Assembly: GCA_018883785.1 (NCBI GenBank)
Contig: JAHLFO010000116.1
Span: 1 to 35,015, forward strand
Direction: 5' to 3'
DNA length: 35,015 nt
Source: Candidatus Bacteroides intestinipullorum
GTDB lineage: Bacteria; Bacteroidota; Bacteroidia; Bacteroidales; Bacteroidaceae
The notes beneath the pieces are model-generated. The model ran no database searches. It worked only from the letters and a program-made list of their open reading frames with translations, and was not told the DNA's origin. Position 1 is the stretch's first letter. Each line of letters begins with the position of its first letter. Shown piece by piece: positions 24,689 through 33,309 of this stretch. The position numbers and the translations under genes were made by a program.

Positions 24689-25818
24689 TGCGTTATGCGT
24701 GTGTATAGGTTTATCAATTGGTTAGCCACTGATGCGACATCGAAGTGGCATTTGCCTACCTGGTAGGCACGGTCGGCTTGTTCGGCTGCCAATGCCGGGT
24801 CGTTGAGTAAGTGGGTTATTCCCGATGCAATTTGCCCGGTGTCGCCTTGCGGCGCAACAACTGCAATTGGACCCTCAAGCCGGTTGAGTTCGGCGAGGTC
24901 TTGCAGCCCGCCTTCGCCTTCCATCATCACTATGGGAGTCCTCACCGCCATGCTTTCAAGTAGTGCGGTGGGCAACCCTTCCCACCGGCTTGTCATGACG
25001 AAGCAGTCAAGGTCGCGGGTGAGTCTCGGTGCATCGCTGCGATACCCGAGCCAGTGAAACCGGTCGCCAACACCAGTTTCAGCCACGATTTTGTGGCACT
25101 CTGTCTTGATGTCGTCGCTTCCGTCGCCGATGACCACAGCATGGACCTGTGGTGCTGCTTGTAGCACTTGGCACATTGCCGCCGTAAAAGCCTGTGGATT
25201 TTTGGGGAAACTTATACGGCATGCGGTGCCGATGATTTGAGTGTTGTACGGCACGTTGATTATTCGGTGCAAAGCATACTCCTTGGGTGGTACGTAGCCA
25301 AACGGAATGGGATTGTAGCACACTTCGCTTATGGCGACATTTGGAAGTCTGTCTTGCAATGCCGTGCGCACACCGCTGGATATATAGCAGCGGGCACTGA
25401 GCGGGATGGTGAAAATTTGGTTTAATGCGTGTTCGATGCGTTCATGCATTGTTGTGTAGTCTTTCTTGTCGGCTATGCCATGAATGGTGGCAACGTAGTG
25501 AGTGCCGCGAAACATGGTGGCGGCAACGATACGCTCCATCATCGCTAGTACATGGCAATGTACCACATCGGGTTTGAAGCTGCGCATGATACGAGCGAAT
25601 GCTGGGATGATGCCCAATTTGTGCCCATTGGCAAATCCTAGTGCAAACGATTTGACACAGTTATGCTTGAGCGCATCGTGCAGCTCACCAGCGGGCATCA
25701 CAGTGCATACCGCCACATCGATACCGCTACGTCGGTTAAGCTCGGTAGAAACTGTGAGAATGTGCCGATTAATGCCATCCATCAGCGATGAATTGGTAGT
25801 CAACATGAGAATCTTCAT
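24685..25818 (-). CDS. Family 4 glycosyltransferase
   Basis: A 377-residue GT4. MKILMLTTNSSLMDGINRHI starts the acceptor domain. GTACRISFPKNPQAFTAAM, HAVVIGDGSDDIKTECHKI and FHWLGYRSDAPRL lead to the donor motif TSRWEGLPTALLESMAVRTP with its conserved Glu pair. Its coding sequence is visibly richer in G and C than the adjacent wzy and flippase genes, hinting at separate acquisition. Its start overlaps by one base (TGATG) the stop that the upstream acyltransferase would use if its late frameshift were absent. Confidence 0.9.
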   Translation of the reverse strand: MKILMLTTNSSLMDGINRHILTVSTELNRRSGIDVAVCTVMPAGELHDALKHNCVKSFALGFANGHKLGIIPAFARIMRSFKPDVVHCHVLAMMERIVAATMFRGTHYVATIHGIADKKDYTTMHERIEHALNQIFTIPLSARCYISSGVRTALQDRLPNVAISEVCYNPIPFGYVPPKEYALHRIINVPYNTQIIGTACRISFPKNPQAFTAAMCQVLQAAPQVHAVVIGDGSDDIKTECHKIVAETGVGDRFHWLGYRSDAPRLTRDLDCFVMTSRWEGLPTALLESMAVRTPIVMMEGEGGLQDLAELNRLEGPIAVVAPQGDTGQIASGITHLLNDPALAAEQADRAYQVGKCHFDVASVANQLINLYTRITQ

Positions 25819-25866
25819 CAGTCAGAGGTCTTATTAGTAAATTTGAGAATTTGAGGTAAGACCCAT

Positions 25867-26844
25867 CTATCCCAGCAGAATAGTCTGATTTGGTCGAGGA
25901 CTATGGGTAAAATGTAATAGATCGCAATTATACATACATACGCCGCTAAAGGTATTGCTAATATCTCTCAACCACTGCACATACGTACTGCATGGGGATA
26001 TATGAACTAGCAGTATTGCAAAACACGATTTTGCGCAATGGTTCACAATGCGATTGGCGCGCATATTAATGCAAGCAAAAAACATGAACAACCCAATGCT
26101 TCCAACCACTATTAAGGGACAATTGTAGCTCCATAGCAATGATCTAAAATACGGTATATAATAGAATTGCAAGAAGCTAATGACCATCAGAGCCAAAACG
26201 CAACCCAAATACAGCGATAAATACAAGTATTTGTGTTGTGTTTGATGGCATTCTTGGTATCGACGTATCATGTGGCCTATGACATACATGACTACAAAGT
26301 GCCCGAAGCTATACCCACCAAATCCTGTGTTTAATCCCCATAGCCCCCAATAGAATGTGACGGCATATAAGCATAACGTGATGCAAAATACGTGTTTTAA
26401 AGACGATGCCAGCAGCCACTTATTAAGAATTGGGCTGAATAGCATCAGCAATAAGTAGCAAGGCAGGAACCAAATGTAATTGGTAACAGGAAATAGGCTA
26501 CGCACAACAATAGCTTTAGGTACGTAGAAACCATAAATAAAGAAGCAGACACATAAGGCGAGTAGCGCAAAAAAGTAGGTTTGGAATACAAGGTTTATCA
26601 CGCCCCTCAATTTTAGCTTCATGCCAAAATAGCCCGATATTAAGATAAAACAATTCACTCCGACTATTGCGATAGACTCAACTGAGAAACGGAAAAATGT
26701 TTCCAAAGTATAACTATTGCCGTCATAGTTTTTCAATATGCCATCATAGTTACTGTGTAACATCAAGATGAAAAGCATGGCTAACAAACGGAGCAGTTCC
26801 ATGTTGCTTTTCCGTGGTTTTGTGATGATATGGTTTGTCATCAA
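25867..26844 (-). CDS. Acyltransferase-3 family membrane protein, frameshifted near its C-terminus
   Basis: A 325-residue multi-pass membrane protein of the acyltransferase-3 (OafA/WecH-like) family, which transfers acetyl or other acyl groups to extracytoplasmic sugars. The first segment ELLRLLAMLFILMLHSN carries the family His30. About ten hydrophobic helices follow. The last 20 or so residues (NCDLLHFTHSPRPNQTILLG) are hydrophilic and unlike the family. In the neighbouring frame the same DNA reads on as AIYYILPIVLDQIRLFCWD then RWVLPQILKF, a normal ending with the usual DQIRLF pattern, up to a TGA at 25818-25820. That stop overlaps the next gene's start as TGATG. The switch point coincides with three GTAT repeats at 25930-25941. 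So the gene is probably shifted by a 4-base repeat change and may make an altered or inactive protein. Confidence 0.85.
   Translation of the reverse strand: MMTNHIITKPRKSNMELLRLLAMLFILMLHSNYDGILKNYDGNSYTLETFFRFSVESIAIVGVNCFILISGYFGMKLKLRGVINLVFQTYFFALLALCVCFFIYGFYVPKAIVVRSLFPVTNYIWFLPCYLLLMLFSPILNKWLLASSLKHVFCITLCLYAVTFYWGLWGLNTGFGGYSFGHFVVMYVIGHMIRRYQECHQTQHKYLYLSLYLGCVLALMVISFLQFYYIPYFRSLLWSYNCPLIVVGSIGLFMFFACINMRANRIVNHCAKSCFAILLVHISPCSTYVQWLRDISNTFSGVCMYNCDLLHFTHSPRPNQTILLG
25930..25941. repeat. Tetranucleotide repeat (GTAT x3 on the coding strand) at a frameshift
   Basis: The plus strand reads atacatacatac. Removing one unit would restore a continuous reading frame with a normal acyltransferase C-terminus running into the next gene. 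Confidence 0.8.
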
Positions 26845-26881
26845 GAAATGAACTTTTTAAAGTTATGTGTATCTACTGCAG

Positions 26882-27874
26882 TTAATACTTGCCAACGATG
26901 AACCGTAGCCGACTGTTATCCAGCAGGTAGGTTATGACGTATGCGACAAATCCGAACGCCAAGAAATTGATAAACAACATCAACCATGGGTTGATATTCG
27001 GGGTATATATCGCTGTTATGTAAATCAAGGGAGAGTGAAAAAGGTATATACCGTAGGAATTATTGCTGATGGTGTCGATTACTCGGTTCCTGCTTGCAGG
27101 CATGATGGCATAGCAGAGGACCACAACGACTATCGATAGGTAGAATTCATAACCAATGCTGGTAATTTTCCATAAAACACCCCCCCCGATTACAATAATT
27201 AACATAGCTGCAAATATATATTTAAAACGAAGCTTGTATTCGGGAAAGGCGATCTTTACCCGATTGATCAAGTAGCCTAAATAGAAGAAACTCATATAGT
27301 AGGCCACCTCGTTGAGCTGGAAAACCTTGGGGAAGATGCCCGACTTGTAGGTCAGCAACGCCAAGACGAGGAATAATGCAATATGCCCGATTTTGCTGTT
27401 GCGCACCAACGCTAAGAGAAAAAACATCACAATGAATATAATGAATAGGCATGGCAGAAACCAAAGGTGCCCAATATTAGTGCAAGTCAGTTGCTGTGCG
27501 GCGAAGTCCCAGCTAAGGGCATAGTCGGGCACACCGATTAACAGTTTGATAGGATCCATGTATAAGAAACATACGCACAGCATCGGAATCATCAAGCGTT
27601 TAAACTTGTTCCAAATAAAGCTGGCACTTCCTTTAAATATTTCGTTTACAGTTCTCTCTTGCCATTTGATTACCTTATAGCACATCAAGAATCCCGAAAT
27701 TGAGAAGAACAATTTCAATTGTATAAACGAGACCAAGTGCTTGAGTGTTTGAAACAGAGGCATTTTGACATCTGTCGAAAGTAGTGCGAAATTGGTGTCG
27801 TAGATGATTATGCTGTGGCCTAACACAATGAGCATGATGGCGAAAGCACGCAAGTTTGTAATTTGCTGGTTCAT
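26882..27874 (-). CDS. Acyltransferase-3 family membrane protein
   Basis: A 330-residue multi-pass protein of the acyltransferase-3 family. NLRAFAIMLIVLGHSIIIYD holds the conserved His20, LKLFFSISGFLMCYK the family FF-x-I-S-G-F motif, and GHLWFLPCLFIIFIV the WFL motif. The C-terminus SYGIYLFHSPLIYI...YVITYLLDNSRLRFIVGKY is intact. It probably acetylates or otherwise acylates the surface polysaccharide. Codons 230-232 are a run of eight G (27180-27187), a slippage-prone tract in mid-gene. Its start overlaps the upstream GT gene's stop as ATGA. Confidence 0.92.
   Translation of the reverse strand: MNQQITNLRAFAIMLIVLGHSIIIYDTNFALLSTDVKMPLFQTLKHLVSFIQLKLFFSISGFLMCYKVIKWQERTVNEIFKGSASFIWNKFKRLMIPMLCVCFLYMDPIKLLIGVPDYALSWDFAAQQLTCTNIGHLWFLPCLFIIFIVMFFLLALVRNSKIGHIALFLVLALLTYKSGIFPKVFQLNEVAYYMSFFYLGYLINRVKIAFPEYKLRFKYIFAAMLIIVIGGGVLWKITSIGYEFYLSIVVVVLCYAIMPASRNRVIDTISNNSYGIYLFHSPLIYITAIYTPNINPWLMLFINFLAFGFVAYVITYLLDNSRLRFIVGKY
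27180..27187. repeat. Homopolymer of eight C (G8 on the coding strand)
   Basis: The run lies inside the acyltransferase gene and encodes Gly-Gly-Gly. Gain or loss of one base would truncate the protein at about two thirds of its length. Confidence 0.9.
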
Positions 27875-28938
27875 GCTTGTATATTGCTGTTACGTGTTAT
27901 GTTGTTGTATAAGTCTGTCGATATTGAGCTCCAAGAATAGGCGACTTTCAATTTAGCCAAGGCTTTTGTCATCTGCTCTAATCGTTCGGGTTGCTCTAAC
28001 AATGTTGTTATTGCCTCGGCCAATTCGTTGGTATCCGGATTGACAAAGAGCGCGGCATCGCTGTCGAATTGTTCTTTGAAAGCACCGACGTTTGTTACAA
28101 TGACAGGACGAAGGTAGTTGATGGCCAATGTGGCGACACCCGATTGTGTCGCTTCGAGATATGGAAAAACCATGATGTCGGCCAAAGCGATGTATCTGGT
28201 AATGTCCTCGTTCGATAGCCACTTGTTAACGATTGTGACTTTGTTGTGATCATATTCTGTCTCGTTTGTATAGCTCCATTTCCCGGCAATCACCAAATGT
28301 TCATATAGGTGCGAAGGTACTTTTTTTATTGCATCTAATAGCATCTCTATACCCTTGTATTTCACCACCCTGCCGAGGAAAAGAAGAGTGGGTTTCGATG
28401 GTTTACTGATTGCTGGCAAAGGTCCATAATCGATAAGCCCGTGTGGGACGATGAATGAAAGTTTATTAATCTCGAAATTGTCTTTCACTATCTCTTTCAC
28501 ATATTGACTGAGGAAGATGATGCCAGTTGCCATTTTCATTATGTTGACAATCAGTTTCTGATTTTCCCTGTTCTTCTCGCCAGTGTGCATTTTTCCGTCA
28601 TGAACTACGCAATATGAAGGCAATTTAGTTAATTGCCAGTATTTTAGAACAATATAATCCCAACGGGCATTGCCAAATATGAGCAATCCTGAATATCGTC
28701 CCAGTAATGCGTTTATTAATATTCTTGATATGCAACAAATCAAAGACAACGACCTGAGTAAAGTGCTGTGACCGTAGTATTTGATAGTCCAATCGGGATG
28801 AAGGGAATGGTGCTCGTTGGTGATATCTGGCATCACCAATTCTTTATTTCCAGGCCAATTGGTGATTATCTCATTGCTATATTGGAAGCAGCCTCCGGCA
28901 AGATGCGTGGATAGCATGAGTAGTTTTTTTTTCTTCAT
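27871..28938 (-). CDS. Family 4 glycosyltransferase
   Basis: A 355-residue GT4-like enzyme. MKKKKLLMLSTHLAGGCFQYS gives the N-terminal acceptor loop. TLLFLGRVVKYKGIEMLLDA and LVIAGKWSYTNETEYDHNKV lead to FPYLEATQSGVATLAINYLR, which has the first conserved Glu but not the second, a variant seen in some GT4 subfamilies. RPVIVTNVGAFKEQF closes the donor site. Codons 3-5 contain a run of nine A (complement of 28924-28932). It starts two bases after the previous stop. Substrate unknown. Confidence 0.88.
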   Translation of the reverse strand: MKKKKLLMLSTHLAGGCFQYSNEIITNWPGNKELVMPDITNEHHSLHPDWTIKYYGHSTLLRSLSLICCISRILINALLGRYSGLLIFGNARWDYIVLKYWQLTKLPSYCVVHDGKMHTGEKNRENQKLIVNIMKMATGIIFLSQYVKEIVKDNFEINKLSFIVPHGLIDYGPLPAISKPSKPTLLFLGRVVKYKGIEMLLDAIKKVPSHLYEHLVIAGKWSYTNETEYDHNKVTIVNKWLSNEDITRYIALADIMVFPYLEATQSGVATLAINYLRPVIVTNVGAFKEQFDSDAALFVNPDTNELAEAITTLLEQPERLEQMTKALAKLKVAYSWSSISTDLYNNITRNSNIQA

Positions 28939-28940
28939 AC

Positions 28941-30083
28941 TTATGTTGATTGTGGGTCGAAGATGTTACGGTACTGTGCGGTAATATATTCATTCAGTGA
29001 GTTTATATAACCTCTGCACAAAGTTTGGTTTCTGGTGATGTCTTGTGGCCGATGGATGAATTGCAGAATTGTTTGGATGTATTCATCGGGGGAGTGTGCT
29101 ATATGCAGGGGCGCGTCACTGGCATTGTAAATTCCTAAGGCACTATGAGGGTCGGTAATGGTGACTTTGCCATGTGCAATGGCTTCGAACGTCTTGATTT
29201 TAAGTCCTGTGCCTTTTGATACTGGATTTATTGCAATATCACCAAGCAGGTAGAAGTCGTCGGGATTTTCATAGCGTCCCTTTAATTCTATATTCGGGGG
29301 TAGCTCCTGCAGATTGAAGGCTGAGCATATATTACCGCCAAGTAATAGACGCACCTCACTGTCGAAGGATAACAATTGCATAAAGACTTGATCGATGAAA
29401 CATTTGATAGCTTCCAGATTCAAGCCATTATTGCCTGAGAAGAAAAGAATATTCTTGTTACCGGTAACAGGTTGTTCCACAAAAGTGAAGTTTGAATATA
29501 CTGACCAGACATCGCTGTGCGGTGATAAGAAGCTAAAGTAACTGCGTTCAATATCTTGTATTGCTAGAATATTTGGGAAACGCCGCACCCCTCGCGCCTC
29601 CTCCTTTGCAGAATGATGATGCCAGTTGTTTCCGGTAGCGATGCGCTCATTGCGGTATGTGAAAACATCGTGCGTAAATATCGCCTTAATTGGGATAATG
29701 CAATGTGCCAGTCGCGATTGCCATATATAGTTCACGACAATTCCTGTAAAATCGTATTTCTTATGAAGGCGGTTTACAAAGCCGACAATTCCAAGCGGAG
29801 AATAGAAGTCGATATTATCGGGATAGGCTTGACGAGTGATGTGCTTATACACTTTCATATAGCATGACTGCCACCAAGGTAATCGATAATAAAAGAAACG
29901 TTCGCCCCAAAAAGCCTTCGTTTCCTCGATTGATCTTGCAGAGAGTTCGTTCGATCCTATCAGTAAATAGTAAACATCGAACCCGATATTGCGTAGGCAA
30001 GCAACGTATTGCATAATGCACTGGTTATTGCCACCCGTGCATGGATGTGTAGCAATATCGGCAGCAACGAGTATTTTTTTCAT
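28941..30083 (-). CDS. Family 4-type glycosyltransferase
   Basis: A 380-residue GT-B protein. It starts MKKILVAADIATHPCTGGNN with the Gly-rich loop. Donor-domain features include NILFFSGNNGLNLEAIKCF, VRLLLGGNI and LGDIAINPVSKGTGLKIKTF then EAIAHGK, a G-x-G-x-K...E variant found in the Glyco_trans_1_4 group. The start overlaps the upstream pyruvyltransferase stop as ATGA. The sugar is not predictable; it is one of five GT4-type enzymes in this operon. Confidence 0.87.
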   Translation of the reverse strand: MKKILVAADIATHPCTGGNNQCIMQYVACLRNIGFDVYYLLIGSNELSARSIEETKAFWGERFFYYRLPWWQSCYMKVYKHITRQAYPDNIDFYSPLGIVGFVNRLHKKYDFTGIVVNYIWQSRLAHCIIPIKAIFTHDVFTYRNERIATGNNWHHHSAKEEARGVRRFPNILAIQDIERSYFSFLSPHSDVWSVYSNFTFVEQPVTGNKNILFFSGNNGLNLEAIKCFIDQVFMQLLSFDSEVRLLLGGNICSAFNLQELPPNIELKGRYENPDDFYLLGDIAINPVSKGTGLKIKTFEAIAHGKVTITDPHSALGIYNASDAPLHIAHSPDEYIQTILQFIHRPQDITRNQTLCRGYINSLNEYITAQYRNIFDPQST

Positions 30084-31357
30084 GCGAAATTCTTGTTAGA
30101 CAGTTCTATCACGTGATTCAACTTGTTTTTCACTTGCAAAGTGAGTTGTGGCAAGTGATTAATGTAGCTGAAGAAGCATTCTATCAGATGGGGGGAAATA
30201 AACTTATCGGGAGACAAGAGGTAATCTTCGGGCAAATCGAAATGTCTGAATAGCCCCTCAAATTTACCTTGATATGTTGTAGCCATAACGCTTTTCCCTT
30301 GTCCTAATGCGGCTATAGCCAAATGCATGCGGCTACTCACCAAGCCGTCAATCAAACCACATAAAGCCTTAATTTGTGATGCGCGATACACCAAAGGGTC
30401 GTAATAGAAACGTTCGGACAATCCCATTCGGCTTAATTCATTTGATATTGTACCAAGCATTATATTATCCGTCAATTTGTTCCGGTTGTCATGTGGGATT
30501 ATAACAAAGTGAATATTTTTGTTCCGACGTAGAATTTCAGCTAAAATTTCAGCCATTGCCAAAGCATCTTTTCTTATTCCGTTCACGTCTCCATATTTCC
30601 GAAGCATCGGATGAAAATTAAACCCAATGACATATTGCCCTTGAGCTTGATGTCGTAATGTTGTCCACTCCTGCAATCTCTTATATCCATCGAAATCATA
30701 ATCCGGAGTAAGCAAAAAGGCCACATCGGCTACTAATCCTGCATTAATACGAATTTGCTTCTTAAAGCGTTGCAGAGATATTGGGTCACGCAAATTGATG
30801 CAAACGTCACTGCTTAAACTGTCGAAGGCTTTACAAATGGGTCGATAAGGGGAATTGTTAAAACTAAATCCCATCAAACGGCTTTTGATGTTGCCGGTCA
30901 GAGAAAAAAGCTCATGCAAAGCTATAAGAGTAAGACTAACAAATGGTGAATAAAAACCATCCATACAATCTGCTCCAAGTAATATTACACTATTTATATC
31001 AATATTGATAGCAGTTTTATAAATCCTGTCAATAGGATTAGTTCCGCACCACTCATAAAGAGCTGTAATTTCCGAATATGGCAAATTATTTATATAGTCA
31101 CACCCTTCTTTTGAAGCAGATATGATAAAAATATGGGATTTAGGGTATTTTTTGCGATACCATTGTATGATAGCTATCAGCATAGCTTCATCCCCTCTAC
31201 TACCACCAATAGCCCAAGGATCACATGGGACTATTAATAAATTGTCATTTTTAATATCTATTTTCGATGGATGAATTTTTTTCCATTGAAAATATTGTCG
31301 ATTAAATGACAAAAATACGCTCAGTTTATTCTTTATCTCTTTAATTTTTGCTTGCAT
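30080..31357 (-). CDS. Polysaccharide pyruvyltransferase family protein
   Basis: A 425-residue protein of the CsaB/WcaK-type family, which adds ketal-linked pyruvate to sugars from phosphoenolpyruvate. Early on it has LIVPCDPWAIGGSRGDEAML, like the N-terminal Gly-rich motif of the family, and DSVILLGADCMDGFYSP-like strands. Near the C-terminus SSRMHLAIAALGQGKSVMAT then TYQGKF is the family signature containing the conserved RxH. An upstream frame reaches 31432, but ATG 31357 (MQAKIKEIKNKL) is the likelier start. Even so it overlaps the FGE-like gene by 25 bases. It would make the polysaccharide negatively charged. Confidence 0.85.
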   Translation of the reverse strand: MQAKIKEIKNKLSVFLSFNRQYFQWKKIHPSKIDIKNDNLLIVPCDPWAIGGSRGDEAMLIAIIQWYRKKYPKSHIFIISASKEGCDYINNLPYSEITALYEWCGTNPIDRIYKTAINIDINSVILLGADCMDGFYSPFVSLTLIALHELFSLTGNIKSRLMGFSFNNSPYRPICKAFDSLSSDVCINLRDPISLQRFKKQIRINAGLVADVAFLLTPDYDFDGYKRLQEWTTLRHQAQGQYVIGFNFHPMLRKYGDVNGIRKDALAMAEILAEILRRNKNIHFVIIPHDNRNKLTDNIMLGTISNELSRMGLSERFYYDPLVYRASQIKALCGLIDGLVSSRMHLAIAALGQGKSVMATTYQGKFEGLFRHFDLPEDYLLSPDKFISPHLIECFFSYINHLPQLTLQVKNKLNHVIELSNKNFA

Positions 31358-33309
31358 TTCTTCCCAATAAAATATGTGACACAAAAAAAGGCGAATAACG
31401 ATACTACTAAGGTATATAGGATAAATGCACAAGCCTGTTTCTCGGATAAAAGTAAAATGTGCTCGTGTATAGTTTGAGTAAGCGGTTTATGAATTGGTTG
31501 CCAACCATTTGTTTTATCGCTTGCCATGCACAATCTCCCACCAAAAACATAAGAACGGTCGTTAATCCCACCCGGATCCGTATTACAAGCATTTAAACCG
31601 AACTCGGTATAACTCCATGAACCACCCCGAAGTCCCCGAACACCTACATTACCATATTGCCATGATTCAAGCCATTCCCATACGTTTCCACCTTGTTGTA
31701 ATGTTCCATAATAAGAGGGTGAGTCGGAAAAAGAATCAACATTAGCGACGAAAAATGGTTCTCCAATATTTAATCTGTCTTGTATCACATAATTAGCTTG
31801 CTTATGTGATGGCGGATTGCTTGTTCTTGTTGGATAATCATGATATTTCCGATTTCCAATTAAAGTAGGGTCATAATAGGCTGCTTTATACCATTCATCC
31901 TCATTGGGAATCCAATATAATGCACCGCGATTACGCATCCCGAAACTTTTGTAAACTTTCTTTTCCCCGTATCTTACAAGTTCAAAGTCGGTGGTATTAT
32001 ATGCCCCTTGTTTTTCATTACCTTCTGTCGTTCCAAGTATAGATTTTCCGGTCACCGGGCATCCATAATGCATCCAATTAGCGTATCTCGCTAAGTCATA
32101 ATAACTAATATAGACTACTGGCTTGTTTTCCCATCCAGGACGGCATTTATAAGAATATTCTCCTTTCATACCAGCTCTAATGATACCTCCACACACTCCA
32201 TCAGCCATATTGTGATTATATAAAGAGAACCGATCATCTTCTACTGCTACAGCATTGAGAAAATCGCAATATTCTTTGTTCGTCAACTCGGTACGAGCAA
32301 TATAATACTCATATAACACTTCACCTTTATATTGATTTACAATATCTCCCTTATTTTTTACATCTCCTACACGTAAAAATGCTGTTCTTTCAGAATTCGT
32401 AACATTCTGTTTTATAGTATCCAGTCGAATATTATATGATTGCTGAACTCTTCGTAAAGTTGAATCTGTTGTTTGACAAATACGAAATCCAAAAGTACTG
32501 ATAGATTTATGTGGATCATCAGCTTCTATTTCCCCACAATAAGAAAAGTACTTAGGGCGAATTAAAGAACCTCCTAAAGCTTGTTTCCAATTACCTTTTG
32601 AATTTTCTACCCATTCAGCCGCATTTCCTTGTTGATCATAAGTCCCATTAGGTCCTATGCATAGTCCGACATCCGCAATGTGTGGATAGGGCATTTTCCA
32701 ACCGTATTCTTCATCGTAACAATTGGCTAATGGTGATGGAACTTTTTCTAACCATTTACCGGATTTATAATAAGCGGCCTTTTCCCATTCCGACCGATTA
32801 GGCAACCAATATAAAGCGTTGGGATTTCGGTGTTCAGGTACAATTAAAGTGTTGTATGCTCCGCAATTCTCATCTCCTTCTGTGTATTTGAGCCAACTAT
32901 TTATAGGGTCATTGTTCTCTATATGAAATGAATTATAGTGTAACCAATTGATATACCTGATTGCACTCATCCATGTTACCCCTATGACAGGCTTATTTTC
33001 ATAACCGGCTTTGCATATATATCTATACTTATCGTTAGAGTAGTCCCTGCTTATCCCTCCTAAATAATGTTGCTGCATCAATGGAGAAAACAATTCATAA
33101 GGATCTTCTTTCTCTGCTACACAGTTCAAAAATGTACAATATTGAGAATTAGTAATTTCGTATATGCTAATGTTGTATCTGTAACCTACTGCGCCATAAC
33201 CATGTGAATTAGCAGCATTCCCACATTGACCAATTGTAATGAAATCAGTAGGATAAGCCAATACTCCTCCAAACATAAATTCAATTAAAAAAATAAGTAA
33301 CTTATTCAT
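31333..33309 (-). CDS. Membrane-anchored protein with two tandem FGE-sulfatase (SUMF1-like) domains
   Basis: A 658-residue protein. A signal peptide (MNKLLIFLIEFMFGGVLA) is followed by two SUMF1/formylglycine-generating-enzyme-like domains: about 22-280, with DQQGNAAEWVEN at 225-236 and FGFRIC at 273-278; and about 310-597, with QQGGNVWEWLES at 538-549, RGGSW at 561-565 and GGRLCM at 590-595. Both share EITNSQYC/ELTNKEYC and ENKPVIGVTW/ENKPVVYISY, so they are internal duplicates. After residue 625 come one transmembrane helix (FILYTLVVSLFAFFCVTYFI) and a basic tail KKCKQKLKR. The C-x4-C copper site expected after GGSW in true FGE is absent from both, and no sulfatase is nearby. It is therefore probably a sugar-binding or other non-canonical member. 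It is placed between the flippase and pyruvyltransferase genes, overlapping the flippase stop by 4 bases. Confidence 0.85.
   Translation of the reverse strand: MNKLLIFLIEFMFGGVLAYPTDFITIGQCGNAANSHGYGAVGYRYNISIYEITNSQYCTFLNCVAEKEDPYELFSPLMQQHYLGGISRDYSNDKYRYICKAGYENKPVIGVTWMSAIRYINWLHYNSFHIENNDPINSWLKYTEGDENCGAYNTLIVPEHRNPNALYWLPNRSEWEKAAYYKSGKWLEKVPSPLANCYDEEYGWKMPYPHIADVGLCIGPNGTYDQQGNAAEWVENSKGNWKQALGGSLIRPKYFSYCGEIEADDPHKSISTFGFRICQTTDSTLRRVQQSYNIRLDTIKQNVTNSERTAFLRVGDVKNKGDIVNQYKGEVLYEYYIARTELTNKEYCDFLNAVAVEDDRFSLYNHNMADGVCGGIIRAGMKGEYSYKCRPGWENKPVVYISYYDLARYANWMHYGCPVTGKSILGTTEGNEKQGAYNTTDFELVRYGEKKVYKSFGMRNRGALYWIPNEDEWYKAAYYDPTLIGNRKYHDYPTRTSNPPSHKQANYVIQDRLNIGEPFFVANVDSFSDSPSYYGTLQQGGNVWEWLESWQYGNVGVRGLRGGSWSYTEFGLNACNTDPGGINDRSYVFGGRLCMASDKTNGWQPIHKPLTQTIHEHILLLSEKQACAFILYTLVVSLFAFFCVTYFIGKKCKQKLKR

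Noticed and set aside
31333..33309. Calling the FGE-like protein a sulfatase-activating formylglycine-generating enzyme
   Set aside because: The Cys pair expected after the GGSW motif is absent in both domains, and no sulfatase is present.
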